A stretch of DNA of 64,000 nt, taken from an uncultured bacterium (GTDB lineage Bacteria > Planctomycetota > Phycisphaerae > Phycisphaerales > SM1A02). The stretch spans positions 1-64,000 of the forward strand of contig CAIXJC010000078.1 of NCBI GenBank assembly GCA_903919715.1. The letters are read 5' to 3'. Of this stretch, positions 36,763 through 46,227 are shown one piece after another. The notes beneath the pieces are model-generated. The model did no database searches and was not told where the DNA came from. It worked only from the letters and a program-made list of their open reading frames with translations. Numbering within the stretch: the first letter of the stretch is position 1; every line of letters starts with the position of its first letter. Made by a program: the position numbers and the translations under genes.

Positions 36763-38363
36763 AATTCATTCCCCGCTTGAACTGAACCTTGCAATGGAAT
36801 CGATAAGTCTTCACACGCTGCACGCGCTGCAGTCACGCCACTCATGAGGACCATTGGAACGCCTGGGCCAGGATTTGCGCTGCCGCCAGCGATATACAAA
36901 CCAGACAACACGCGACTGCGATTGCGCGGCTTGAAGCCACCTTTCAATCGACCATGCGATGCGAGCCCATAGATTGCGCCTCCTTCAGCGTTGTACATCC
37001 GCTCAATCGACTGAGGAGTCAAAGTGCGTTCGACCACGATGTGCTTTTCCAAATCTGGCATTCCACACCGCTTCAATTTCTCGATCACAACCGGTCGGTA
37101 CTGCTCCAACATTCCACCCACTCCTTCCCACCGCTGACCTTCACGCAGCGGTGCGGTGTGAATGAGCGCATAGAGCGCTTCGCCACCAGCCGGCGCCTGC
37201 GTTGGATCCGTTCGACTTGGCACACAGAGATAGATCGAAGGATCTCGCGCTGGAATCCCCTTCTCATAAATGTCGCCGAACTCCTGATGCGAATTGCCAC
37301 TGAAAAGAAAATCATGATGCAGCAAGTGGTCATATTGTCGATCGAGACCGAGATAGAGCACGAGTCCGCTGCACGCTGGCTTGTAATTCGAAGCGATCGT
37401 GCGCTGCGCCTTCACGCCATTTTTACCGCCCACTAAATCTCGGTACGTGCGCTGCACGTCGCAGTTGGAAACGATGATGTCGGCCGTGAGAGTCGAACCA
37501 TCATCGAGTTCGACTCCAGTTGCCCGACCACCATCCTGCACAATTCGTTTCACGCCTCGACCGGTCAGAATCGTTGCTCGCTCCTCACGCAGAATGCGTT
37601 CGAGTGCTCGGGCGACGGAACGAGTTCCACCCATGGAATACCAGCATCCATGATCAACCTGCGCAGCAGCGATCAATGACAAGATCGCCGGCGACAGGAA
37701 CGGGCTCGATCCAACGTACTGCAGAAAGTGCTCGCACAATTGTGCGAGATGCGGTTCGGTCACATGTTTATGAACGGTCCCACCGACCGTTGCATACATC
37801 CGCATTCCAAGAACATCCTTCAGCAAGCCAGGCTCGCTTGTCGGTGAACGGCGCATGAGATCCATGACACCTTCAAGATCCTTGTAGAAAAAAACTTTCT
37901 CGCTCAATCCGAACATCCGTCGGCTGTACGCAAGAAACTCTCTCCAACCCTTTCCAACTCCTTGCCCTGGAAATTGCAAATCCATGGCGGTTGCCATCGC
38001 ATCGACGCCGTCGCGCAAATCGATGACAGTTCCATCATCAAAGAAACATCGCCACTGCGGATCGAGTCGAACGAGGTCGAGATAGTCCGTCACAGAACGA
38101 CCACTTCGAATGATGATTCCTCGAACAACTTGCGGAAGCGTCAATATGGTCGGGCCCATATCGAATCGAAAACCCGCTTCTTCCAACACATTCATCTTGC
38201 CGCCGAGATGCGCATTCTTTTCGATCACAGTGACGTCACATCCGTGGGTCGTCAACTCCACAGCTGACGAGAGCCCTGCGAGGCCTCCGCCGATGATGAG
38301 CGCTGATGGGCGATTGGATCGATTCGACCGCTGTGTTGGATTTTGTGTCATCGTGTGTGTCAT
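36735..38363 (-). CDS. Carotenoid desaturase, CrtN/CrtI family (first copy)
   Basis: A 542-aa FAD enzyme from ATG at 38363, which has AAGGAC about 10 nt upstream and overlaps the aldehyde dehydrogenase stop by 4 nt. The dinucleotide fold GGGLAGLSSAVEL (about 25-37) is followed by EKNAHLGGKMN and the FAD-contact end LYIAGGSANPGPGVPMVLMSG, typical of phytoene or diapophytoene desaturases. The neighbourhood suggests a squalene- or dehydrosqualene-derived C30 substrate, but sequence alone cannot separate C30 from C40. Confidence 0.88.
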   Translation of the reverse strand: MTHTMTQNPTQRSNRSNRPSALIIGGGLAGLSSAVELTTHGCDVTVIEKNAHLGGKMNVLEEAGFRFDMGPTILTLPQVVRGIIIRSGRSVTDYLDLVRLDPQWRCFFDDGTVIDLRDGVDAMATAMDLQFPGQGVGKGWREFLAYSRRMFGLSEKVFFYKDLEGVMDLMRRSPTSEPGLLKDVLGMRMYATVGGTVHKHVTEPHLAQLCEHFLQYVGSSPFLSPAILSLIAAAQVDHGCWYSMGGTRSVARALERILREERATILTGRGVKRIVQDGGRATGVELDDGSTLTADIIVSNCDVQRTYRDLVGGKNGVKAQRTIASNYKPACSGLVLYLGLDRQYDHLLHHDFLFSGNSHQEFGDIYEKGIPARDPSIYLCVPSRTDPTQAPAGGEALYALIHTAPLREGQRWEGVGGMLEQYRPVVIEKLKRCGMPDLEKHIVVERTLTPQSIERMYNAEGGAIYGLASHGRLKGGFKPRNRSRVLSGLYIAGGSANPGPGVPMVLMSGVTAARAACEDLSIPLQGSVQAGNELCPTPAMTT

Positions 38364-39787
38364 TGTCCCGAAGTCCTTCTGAATCCTCCAAGAATAGCTT
38401 TGAGAACTCGCTGCGTCTTCTGGTCTGGTTCGCCCGTGGGAATTCGAATCCATCGACTCGTGTTCGAGATTGTGACACTCCGAGTCAATTCCAATAATCC
38501 CGCATCTCCGCGTGATGCTCCCCAGCCACTTTGACCGATGCCACGAATCGATGCGCCAGGATGTGCGGTTGGAATCACTGAATCATTCAAGATGACCGAC
38601 CCAGCACGGAGCTGATCAATCAAGTCAACATTTGATGCAAGCGATCGAAGTCGCCGAGAACTGGCAAAGATCGACACGCTCAGATGTTTGCGATACATCG
38701 TATGGATTGCAAGTACGTCCTCGAGATTGTCGGCGCGGATCACAGCAACTGCAGGAGAAAAATGGTTGCCAATTGCCAGTTCACTCGTCGCAGGGCAATC
38801 GAAAATCGCAGTCGGTCGCACCGTGGATTGATTCGAGTACTCGACGACTCCGCTGATCGAATGTCCACCAGCCGAGAGTGCTTGGCGGATGCAGGAATCC
38901 ATGCGCTGTGCCGCAGCTTCAGAAATCAGTCGCATCGGCTTGACCCCTGCGACCAATGGAGCCAAATGTGTCAGAAATTCGCGGTAGATCGATGACTCCA
39001 CAATGATTCGCCGCGGTGCCATACACGTCTGACCCGCATTGAGAACCACGGACTGCCAGAGACTCTTCGCAGCCAACTTTGCATCAGCGCCAGCGAAGAC
39101 CAGTGCGCTATCGCAACCTGAGAGTTCCAATGTCGTCGGTGTCAGCGACTCTGCTGCACGCTTCGCGATGACTCGCCCCACTTCGGTCGATCCAGTGAAA
39201 ACGATATGGTCAAATGAATTCGATCGAAGCAACTCTTCCCCCGCAGCGCGTGTCGCTGGAGTTCGGGTCAACATTCCTTGATCAAGCCCTTCTGCGGCGA
39301 GCCGAAGCAATAACCCTTGAGTCCGCGGCGAATGTTCCGACGGCTTGACGACGGTGATATTTCCCGCGACGAGTGATTGAACAAGTTGAATGCCGAGCAA
39401 CTGAACGGGATAATTCCAAGTCGCGATGATCGCAACACGACCAACTGGAAGTCGAAGAATGTGATGACGCTGCCCAAGGAGCCACCACGGCCGTCCCGAA
39501 ATTCGGCGTCGCGCCAGAAGGCGGGGAGCATGGCGCAAGTGCCAATCGATGCTCGCGCGCAGCGGAAGAATCTCGCTTGCAAATGCCTCCCATGCGCTCT
39601 TGCCCGTCTCTGACTGAATCAATTCGATGAGATCATCAGTGTGTCGATGGATTCTGACTTTGAACCCTTCAAGCCACTGCAACCTCCGCGTCAAGTTCCA
39701 CTCACTATTCGATGCAGGCAACTCGAACGTTGCATGACGACCTTCGTGCGAATGCTGAATCGGAATTTCAACAGTGTTCTGGATCAT
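38360..39787 (-). CDS. Aldehyde dehydrogenase, probably carotenoid-aldehyde oxidising
   Basis: A 475-aa NAD(P)-dependent dehydrogenase. All active-site residues are visible: Asn125 in TWNYP, Lys148 in VVKPSEHSP, Glu221 in LELSGCDS and Cys255 in NAGQTCMAPRR. The usual LELGGK segment reads LELSGC, an uncommon variant. In staphyloxanthin-type routes such an enzyme turns a terminal carotenoid aldehyde into the carboxylic acid. It is the first gene of the minus-strand carotenoid operon, with 44 bp to the divergent second desaturase. Confidence 0.88.
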   Translation of the reverse strand: MIQNTVEIPIQHSHEGRHATFELPASNSEWNLTRRLQWLEGFKVRIHRHTDDLIELIQSETGKSAWEAFASEILPLRASIDWHLRHAPRLLARRRISGRPWWLLGQRHHILRLPVGRVAIIATWNYPVQLLGIQLVQSLVAGNITVVKPSEHSPRTQGLLLRLAAEGLDQGMLTRTPATRAAGEELLRSNSFDHIVFTGSTEVGRVIAKRAAESLTPTTLELSGCDSALVFAGADAKLAAKSLWQSVVLNAGQTCMAPRRIIVESSIYREFLTHLAPLVAGVKPMRLISEAAAQRMDSCIRQALSAGGHSISGVVEYSNQSTVRPTAIFDCPATSELAIGNHFSPAVAVIRADNLEDVLAIHTMYRKHLSVSIFASSRRLRSLASNVDLIDQLRAGSVILNDSVIPTAHPGASIRGIGQSGWGASRGDAGLLELTRSVTISNTSRWIRIPTGEPDQKTQRVLKAILGGFRRTSGQ

Positions 39788-39831
39788 AGGAATTGCCTAC
39801 AGTGGAGTCCCCCTTGAGCATAGAGACAAAT

Positions 39832-41403
39832 ATGAAGAATCAACACCTCGCTTCAAACACCGAATCGCCTCGCCAATCCGTCGCTGTCATCGGGGCTGGC
39901 CCCGGCGGGCTTGCCGCAGCCATGCAATTGGCGGCGGCTGGAATGTCGGTTCGGGTGTACGAAGCGCAATCCGTCATCGGTGGTCGAACCAGACGGCTCA
40001 CAGTCGGCGACTATTCCTTCGATTGCGGACCAACATTCTTTTTAATGCCATATGTATTGGAGGAAATTTTTAGCGCATGCGGATTCCGATTATCCGACTT
40101 CGTCGAACTTCAACGGCTCGATCCGATGTATCGCCTGATCATCGGCGATAAAAATGGATCCTCGAAGGTCATTGAAACCACGCAGAATGTAGAAGAAATG
40201 GTTCGACGCATTTCCGCAATCGAACCTCGCGATGGTCCCGCGTTTCGGCGATTCATGGATGACAACCGAACCAAACTTGAACGGCTCACGCCCGTGCTCA
40301 AGACACGAGTCACTTCGCTCTTTGACATGATGACGATCGAGGGGCTCCAAGCCGCACCGCACGTGCGACCGTGGGAATCGGTCTATACGCAGTTAGGAAA
40401 ATATTTCAAAAACCCAAAAGTGCGGCTCTCGGTTTGCTTTCAAGCAAAATATCTTGGCATGAGTCCGTACGAATGCCCAAGTATCTTCAGCATTCTTCCT
40501 TTCATCGAATACGAATACGGGATCTGGCATCCCACGGGTGGATGCAACGCGATCACCACTGCGATGGCACGCGCCTGCGAAAAAATGGGAGTTGAAATCG
40601 TGACGAATGCACCCGTTGAGGAAATTGCATTCGAGGGACGACGAGTCACCGGCGTTGTCGTCGGCGGGCAGCATCATCGACATGATCGAGTGGTGGTGAA
40701 CGCAGACGGAACGTGGGCGCTGAAAAATCTCGTTCCAGCACGCCTGCGTCCGCGGGACAGCGATGAGAGCATTGATTCCCGTCGATATTCCTGTTCGACT
40801 TTCATGCTCTATCTGGGGCTCAAGGGCGAGGTTGATCTCCCCCATCACACAATTTTTATGTCTGGCAGTTACGAGGACAACTTTCGCGATATTTCCCATG
40901 ATGGAAAATTGAGCGAGGATCCATCGGCATATGTCCACAATCCATCGCCCCGCGACGGCTCACTTGCACCTGCGGGAAAGAGTTCGCTGTATGTCCTGTT
41001 GCCCGTCACCAACAACCGCCCTGCGCAATGCGAATTGGACTGGTCCGTCGAGAAGCCACGACTTCGCGAAGACGCCATGAAACAACTGGAAACCGTCTTT
41101 GGAATCAAGGACATTCGCTCTCGCATCGAAGTTGAACATCTCGTTTCTCCGCTCGACTGGCAAAACGAGCGCATCAATCATGGCGCGACTTTTAATCTCG
41201 CCCACAACTTCAAGCAAATGCTTCATCGACGAATTCCGCACACATATCCCAACCTCGACGGACTGCATTTCGTCGGCGGAGCAACCCATCCGGGCTCTGG
41301 ACTTCCCGTGATCTTCCTCAGTTCAACGATCACGACTCGGCACATTTGCGAATTGGCTGGGATTGATCATCCACTCAGCCAACCCACCATGGCGACCGCC
41401 TGA
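39832..41403 (+). CDS. Carotenoid desaturase/oxygenase, CrtN/CrtP family (second copy)
   Basis: A 523-aa FAD enzyme from ATG at 39832; an in-frame TTG 39 nt upstream is less likely. It shows VAVIGAGPGGLAAAMQL, the YEAQSVIGGRTRRL segment and the CrtI-type end LHFVGGATHPGSGLPVIFLSS. It is clearly distinct from the copy at 36735. CrtP-type members oxidise the carotene end group to the aldehyde, which would supply the adjacent aldehyde dehydrogenase. This assignment is inferred from context. kynA follows 22 bp downstream. Confidence 0.88.
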   Translation: MKNQHLASNTESPRQSVAVIGAGPGGLAAAMQLAAAGMSVRVYEAQSVIGGRTRRLTVGDYSFDCGPTFFLMPYVLEEIFSACGFRLSDFVELQRLDPMYRLIIGDKNGSSKVIETTQNVEEMVRRISAIEPRDGPAFRRFMDDNRTKLERLTPVLKTRVTSLFDMMTIEGLQAAPHVRPWESVYTQLGKYFKNPKVRLSVCFQAKYLGMSPYECPSIFSILPFIEYEYGIWHPTGGCNAITTAMARACEKMGVEIVTNAPVEEIAFEGRRVTGVVVGGQHHRHDRVVVNADGTWALKNLVPARLRPRDSDESIDSRRYSCSTFMLYLGLKGEVDLPHHTIFMSGSYEDNFRDISHDGKLSEDPSAYVHNPSPRDGSLAPAGKSSLYVLLPVTNNRPAQCELDWSVEKPRLREDAMKQLETVFGIKDIRSRIEVEHLVSPLDWQNERINHGATFNLAHNFKQMLHRRIPHTYPNLDGLHFVGGATHPGSGLPVIFLSSTITTRHICELAGIDHPLSQPTMATA

Positions 41404-41425
41404 CCGTATCCTCGCCGCCGTGACG

Positions 41426-42202
41426 ATGACCTACGGCCAATATCTTCGAGTTCCAGAACTCCTCTCGCTGCAACACACGATGTCCAAGGGGAAGGATCAT
41501 GATGAGACATTGTTCATCATCATCCATCAGGTGTATGAGCTTTGGTTCAAACAGCAGATTCACGAGGCTGCTTATCTGCAGCGTGCATTCGAGGCTGGTG
41601 ATGATCCAACGGCTTTTTCAACACTGAAGCGAATGCTGACGATTCTCAAGACGATGGTTGGACAAATCGACGTGCTTGAAACCATGAGTCCGGTCTCATT
41701 TCTCTCATTCCGATCGCTGCTTTCCAACGCAAGTGGTTTTCAGTCTTGGCAATTCCGAGAATTCGAATTCGTGCTCGGAAACCGACGTGCGGCAGCCGTC
41801 GAGCGGTATCCAGAGGGAAGCCCAGAGCGACTTGCACTCGCAGCACGCCTCAAAGAATTCACACTGTGGCAATCATTTCTTCGACGACTGAAAAACGCAG
41901 GTCACGCTGTTCCAAGTCGGCTGCTAGAGACTCCCCTTCAAGCACTGCCAGAAACGGATGCGGAACTGCAAGAGGTTCTTCTGGACGTCTATCATAACCA
42001 TCCCAGTGACCGAATGGCGTGTGAGATGATGGTCGACCTTGATGAAGGAATTCAAGAATGGCGTTACAGGCATGTCAAGATGGTGGAACGCACCATCGGC
42101 GCACGAATGGGAACTGGAGGTTCTCCTGGTGCTGCCTATTTGCGTGCGACGCTCTTCACGCCGCTCTTTACCGATCTCTGGACGATTCGCGATCGCATTT
42201 GA
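41426..42202 (+). CDS. kynA: Tryptophan 2,3-dioxygenase
   Basis: A 258-aa heme dioxygenase that opens the tryptophan indole ring to N-formylkynurenine. Start ATG at 41426 gives the typical MTYGQYLRVPELLSLQ; a GTG six bases earlier is possible. His34 in IIHQVYELWFKQ matches the active-site His, Arg111 in FREFEF contacts the substrate carboxylate, and His216 in WRYRHVKMV is the axial heme ligand. The gene follows a carotenoid desaturase. No other kynurenine-pathway gene is in the window. Confidence 0.95.
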   Translation: MTYGQYLRVPELLSLQHTMSKGKDHDETLFIIIHQVYELWFKQQIHEAAYLQRAFEAGDDPTAFSTLKRMLTILKTMVGQIDVLETMSPVSFLSFRSLLSNASGFQSWQFREFEFVLGNRRAAAVERYPEGSPERLALAARLKEFTLWQSFLRRLKNAGHAVPSRLLETPLQALPETDAELQEVLLDVYHNHPSDRMACEMMVDLDEGIQEWRYRHVKMVERTIGARMGTGGSPGAAYLRATLFTPLFTDLWTIRDRI

Positions 42203-42235
42203 ACACACGCCTATTTCTGCTGAGCGTTTAAGAAC

Positions 42236-44950
42236 CTACTGCCCGAGCGAACCAGAACCAGATCGAATCTGAATTCGACCCGATTGAAGATCCCATGTCA
42301 TCGCTGCAGCTCGAAGCGGCGTCCCTTGACCCTTCGGCAACACGTTGACCAATCGTCCGGCGCGCGCACGCATTTCAGCCATTTGCGTCACAACGTTGTA
42401 ATCAAACTCCTCGCACTCCACGTCGTACTGCGGCGTGCGAATGAAGCACCGTCCAACCCCGCGCACACGCTGCAACTCTGATGAGCCGCCAAGATTGAAT
42501 GCCGTTTCATTCGAAGCGGGTGCTGCGTCAACTTGGCGTTGCAATGTCGCTTCAAGTCGATCACATGTCAGCGTCAGCGTGTCCGCCTTTTGCGGACCTG
42601 CACGCACAAGTTCGACCGACTGATCCATCGTCATCAAGAACTTGCCATCAACAAGTCGCCTCAAATTCATTGCGAGGGCCCAGCGGAATCGACTGACTCC
42701 TTCAATTCCGCCGCCGGGGATTGATTGATCTCGAGAACGATTCTGTTCAGCCTTGGGATCTTCTGCCCCACCAGCCGGCACATTTACAAGAACGCTTCCA
42801 GCGCTTGCAACGCTCGCTTCGCCCGTGACTGCGTCATAATCAATTGACTGTCCTCGCACTTGAAAAAGTCTGGGCTCACCAGTTCGTTGAGCGTTCGTCC
42901 AGACTTGATTCTCGAGTCGCGCATCGCCAGTTGCGATCAAGCGGCGCGGGCGAACTTCTCCGCCTGTCGCCGATGGCGCATTTGCTTGAACTGCAGTCGC
43001 AAGCGCACCACCTGCTACTGGGCGGCGATCGAGTTCGAGGTGAACACTCTGTGCGTCCAAAGCATCGAACTCTTGCGGATGTGGCTCTGCTCGAATTCGT
43101 ACATCCTGCGCTAAGTCCAACACGGCTCCGCCTTGCGCGCTATCGGTGAACGTCATCTGCCCTTTCCACTGAGCATCCATTTCCGGTTTCGAAGCAGGGA
43201 CCGCAGGAATATCGATCTTTCCACGCACGCCTGATGCGACGATCGAAGTCTGCCAACTGCGAGCACGACCGCCGCCGGGAGATTGAGCAGTCCGCTTGTG
43301 ATCATCGACGATTAAAGTTGGAATCCCATCGATCAAGACTCCGGCACGAACAATTGCAAGTCCAGGCCCACGAAGATCCGCCTCGCCCTTGGGGGGAAAT
43401 GCGATCATCCCATCGGCAAACACGCGCGCACCATCCTTCAACTGAATCTGCACACCATGATCCGCGTCGATCTGCGTCACTTCAGAAGGACCGAGCGCTG
43501 GATCGCTCGCTTTGGCAGTTCGTGCAGTTGCCTTTGTATCGGTACTCGCGAATTGTGCGCGCAGAGAATCGCACCACAGAGTCTGCGCAATATCGGTTGC
43601 CTCAACCGAACCAACCGCAACGAGCAACTTGGGCGTCGTTCGACCAGCGACATCCTTTGAAAGTTCCATATTGACATCTTTCGCTCGAAGTGCAAGACCC
43701 GCTTCATTCGCCAACTCGACATCTCTGCCGTCGATGCGAATGTGTAAGTCCTGCGGAGAATCTGGCACTTTCTCGCCTGCGGCAACTGGCACCATTTTCA
43801 GTCGCCCAGTAAAGCGGACGACAAGGAGATCACCCGCTGGCTCAGGTGCAGGTGCCGCTGCAATCGCGGCTCCTGCGATACGTGCCACAAGTCCAACTGG
43901 CGCTGCACGACCTTGAAACGCAACAGGCGACGGCGAATCAATCGGCGCAGGACCCATCACCATTTCCTTCGCAATCAGATCACTCTTGAGTGTGAAGATC
44001 GCAACAAGCTCATCACCTTTCGACCACGCACGATCAACGGTGGAATAACGGAGCACTTCAACATCGTCGTGCAACTCAAGCCGATAGAAGCGATCCGACT
44101 GCGGCGCCACAGGGATTGGATTCGCCCCCTGCGTATTCGCACTCGCACGCCCATCCGCACGCAACGAAACTGGGGTCATCTCCACCATCTTCGGCTCGGT
44201 CGACTTTGATGGGGAAATTGAGGGCGTTGCATTCGCTTGGGCGCGACTCTGCCGCGCTCGATCAATGACGATCGGGCCAAGCGGATGCTCCACGGTCAAT
44301 CTCTCAATCGACTTTCCATCGCGGCCAAGAAGTAAATCAAGTCCTTCACCGTCGAATGTCAGACGGTCGGTCGTCAATCGAAATGCGGACTGGCATCCAA
44401 TTTGACCGAGAACCTGATCGAAGTCCAACTGCTCTGACTCCAGAATCATCGCTGGACTATCCGTCGCAAGATTGACGACTGCGCCAGATGCGGGGCGATA
44501 AACGCGAATGACGACATCGCCCCGAAACGTTCCAGACTCGAGCGCACGGTTGGGGACATGCACACGTCCAGAATTTGCCCGCAAGGTGGCGACACGACCA
44601 TCATCCAAGTAAAAAACTGTGCGCGGCTCGGTCATTCCCATGAATGCACCTGGCTGCGGATCGATTCGCTCTGCGTTGTATTGCTGCGCAACGCGCCCGT
44701 CTTTGCCCGCAACTTGAACCCATGCGCCTTGATCGAGTTGCACAGTTGTCTCACCGCCTCGATGTTCCTTTACAGCGGCACGCTCGGCATCGGAGAGAGG
44801 ACGCGGCGCGACGAGTTCTTCAATCGGAGCAGAACGATCACTGCGCGACGATGGAAGATCGCGGTCGAACCACCATGCTGCAACTAAAAGTCCAGCCGCA
44901 ACAACAACCGAGAGGCCGACGATCATGAGGCGTGAAGCGTTGGCTTTCAT
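42236..44950 (-). CDS. LptC/OstA-like periplasmic protein, putative lipopolysaccharide transport factor
   Basis: A 904-aa protein with one N-terminal transmembrane helix (LMIVGLSVVVAAGLLVAAWW) and a long beta-rich periplasmic part. Segments such as LDDGRVATLRANSGRVHV and, near the end, LQRVRGVGRCFIRTPQYDVECEEFDYN (read as separate pieces) resemble the stacked strands of LptC/LptA/OstA proteins that carry LPS. The length far exceeds LptC (about 190 aa) and may combine several such units. It lies 30 bp after the CPBP gene on the same strand. The LPS role is inferred. Confidence 0.6.
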   Translation of the reverse strand: MKANASRLMIVGLSVVVAAGLLVAAWWFDRDLPSSRSDRSAPIEELVAPRPLSDAERAAVKEHRGGETTVQLDQGAWVQVAGKDGRVAQQYNAERIDPQPGAFMGMTEPRTVFYLDDGRVATLRANSGRVHVPNRALESGTFRGDVVIRVYRPASGAVVNLATDSPAMILESEQLDFDQVLGQIGCQSAFRLTTDRLTFDGEGLDLLLGRDGKSIERLTVEHPLGPIVIDRARQSRAQANATPSISPSKSTEPKMVEMTPVSLRADGRASANTQGANPIPVAPQSDRFYRLELHDDVEVLRYSTVDRAWSKGDELVAIFTLKSDLIAKEMVMGPAPIDSPSPVAFQGRAAPVGLVARIAGAAIAAAPAPEPAGDLLVVRFTGRLKMVPVAAGEKVPDSPQDLHIRIDGRDVELANEAGLALRAKDVNMELSKDVAGRTTPKLLVAVGSVEATDIAQTLWCDSLRAQFASTDTKATARTAKASDPALGPSEVTQIDADHGVQIQLKDGARVFADGMIAFPPKGEADLRGPGLAIVRAGVLIDGIPTLIVDDHKRTAQSPGGGRARSWQTSIVASGVRGKIDIPAVPASKPEMDAQWKGQMTFTDSAQGGAVLDLAQDVRIRAEPHPQEFDALDAQSVHLELDRRPVAGGALATAVQANAPSATGGEVRPRRLIATGDARLENQVWTNAQRTGEPRLFQVRGQSIDYDAVTGEASVASAGSVLVNVPAGGAEDPKAEQNRSRDQSIPGGGIEGVSRFRWALAMNLRRLVDGKFLMTMDQSVELVRAGPQKADTLTLTCDRLEATLQRQVDAAPASNETAFNLGGSSELQRVRGVGRCFIRTPQYDVECEEFDYNVVTQMAEMRARAGRLVNVLPKGQGTPLRAAAMTWDLQSGRIQIRSGSGSLGQ

Positions 44951-44980
44951 GGAGTGGCGGAGTGTATCTCACGCCTGCGC

Positions 44981-45796
44981 TCAATCGTTGGCAAACAAGA
45001 CGACCGCGGCGATGTCGTAGAGCGCGTGAGTTCCAACAGCGATCCCAAATCCGCGGACGACATACAAGATTCCAAAGAAAACTCCCGCCACAAGGAAGAA
45101 CGTCGCACGTCGAACATCCAACGCACCAGTCCCAGACCACAGCGGGTGATACAAAGCAAACAGCACGGCAGAAATACCAATAGAGATGCCGATCCCCCAC
45201 CGCTCTGGCATGCGAAAGAGATCGACGAATACTGTGTGAAGAAGGGAGAGGAGAAGCATTCGAAAAACAAGTTCTTCGTAGAGCCCCGCACCGATACTGA
45301 TCGCCACTCTTCCAAAGGTATTGAGTTGCATGATCGATTCTGGCGCAGCGGGCGTAAGCGCCCTTGAAATCAGCTGGGCAAGAACGAGCAAGGTGACGGC
45401 GAACAACACGCATTCAATTGCCATGCCTCCAACGGTGGGAAGGTGTATCGACCACGGTTTTCTGACAAGGACTTGCCAAACAAGCATGACGACGACAAGT
45501 GCGACGGCCGGCAACGCCAGAGTGGGCAGATTGAGCCGCACTGGATCAATTCCGAAGTTCGAAAAAAAGCGCAAAAGAGTTCCATGCGCGCCATTGGTCA
45601 AAGTCCCATGCAAACCACGCAAGAAGTAGACCAACCCAATTTCATAGAGCACCACAAGTGGCGCGATGAGCGCAAGGATCTCGAGTGGTTGCTTCGAACG
45701 TTCGAAATATCCCGCGCCAAACGACTGGCTGGAATGAGATGACTTCGACGATCCCGCGGATCGTTCCTTCCCCCGAGCGCCTCGCCGAGTCGCCAT
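44981..45796 (-). CDS. CPBP-family intramembrane metalloprotease (CAAX protease-like)
   Basis: A 271-aa multi-helix membrane protein. The family motif EExxxR is EELVFR (Glu174, Glu175, Arg179), with a further conserved His in LFALYHPLW. The N-terminal 35 residues are basic and Ser-rich. Members cleave prenylated or other membrane proteins, or act in bacteriocin self-immunity. It starts 3 bp after rpsT, so it is co-transcribed with a ribosomal protein gene. Confidence 0.82.
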   Translation of the reverse strand: MATRRGARGKERSAGSSKSSHSSQSFGAGYFERSKQPLEILALIAPLVVLYEIGLVYFLRGLHGTLTNGAHGTLLRFFSNFGIDPVRLNLPTLALPAVALVVVMLVWQVLVRKPWSIHLPTVGGMAIECVLFAVTLLVLAQLISRALTPAAPESIMQLNTFGRVAISIGAGLYEELVFRMLLLSLLHTVFVDLFRMPERWGIGISIGISAVLFALYHPLWSGTGALDVRRATFFLVAGVFFGILYVVRGFGIAVGTHALYDIAAVVLFAND

Positions 45797-45799
45797 TTT

Positions 45800-46078
45800 T
45801 TATGCGGACTTCGCTGCAGTCAACTTATTGAGACGCTTCGCCAAACGGCTTTTCCGTCGAGCTGCGGTGTTGTGATGCATTGTTGGAGTCAGCGCAAATC
45901 GATCGAGCATGCCCGAGAGCAATCTCAGCGATTTTTCAGCCGCACTCTTGTCGCCATCATGAATGGCCTTGAGGAACACCTTGGTTTCATCCTTGACCTT
46001 GGTACGGCGCCATCGATTACGCGCACTGCGGTCAATATTTTGTCGAACTCGTTTCTTCGCCGATTCAGAATTTGGCAC
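45800..46078 (-). CDS. rpsT: 30S ribosomal protein S20
   Basis: A 92-aa basic protein that binds 16S rRNA at the base of the small subunit. The S20 pattern is complete: PNSESAKKRVRQN at the start and HHNTAARRKSRLAKRLNKL at the end. I chose GTG at 46078, because GAGGAA lies about 7 nt upstream and it gives the standard S20 N-terminus; the ATG 24 nt earlier would add eight unrelated residues. A GTG start is common for S20-type weak starts. Confidence 0.95.
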   Translation of the reverse strand: MPNSESAKKRVRQNIDRSARNRWRRTKVKDETKVFLKAIHDGDKSAAEKSLRLLSGMLDRFALTPTMHHNTAARRKSRLAKRLNKLTAAKSA

Positions 46079-46183
46079 TGTGATGTTCCTCGCAAAAAGC
46101 AACGTCGCCCGCTCAAGCGGTCAGAAAACGTCGGACGGTGAGTATCGCAGAAACCCTCAGATTGTGCAAGTGAAGACTCAAAT

Positions 46184-46198
46184 CCCCCTTGACGGGGG
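46184..46198. promoter_or_regulatory. Short GC hairpin in the leader of the coiled-coil gene
   Basis: Five Cs (46184-46188), a TTGAC loop and five Gs (46194-46198) form a perfect small stem 30 bp upstream of the ATG at 46228. It may structure the leader; no terminator T-tract follows. The 46079-46227 spacer is the divergent promoter region for rpsT and the coiled-coil gene; no clear promoter boxes were identified. Confidence 0.3.
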
Positions 46199-46227
46199 GC
46201 GGGGGTTGTGGAGACACTACTTCGCTC

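Noticed and set aside
36735-42202. Horizontally acquired pigment island
   Set aside because: No tRNA, integrase, flanking repeat or obvious composition change borders the carotenoid genes.
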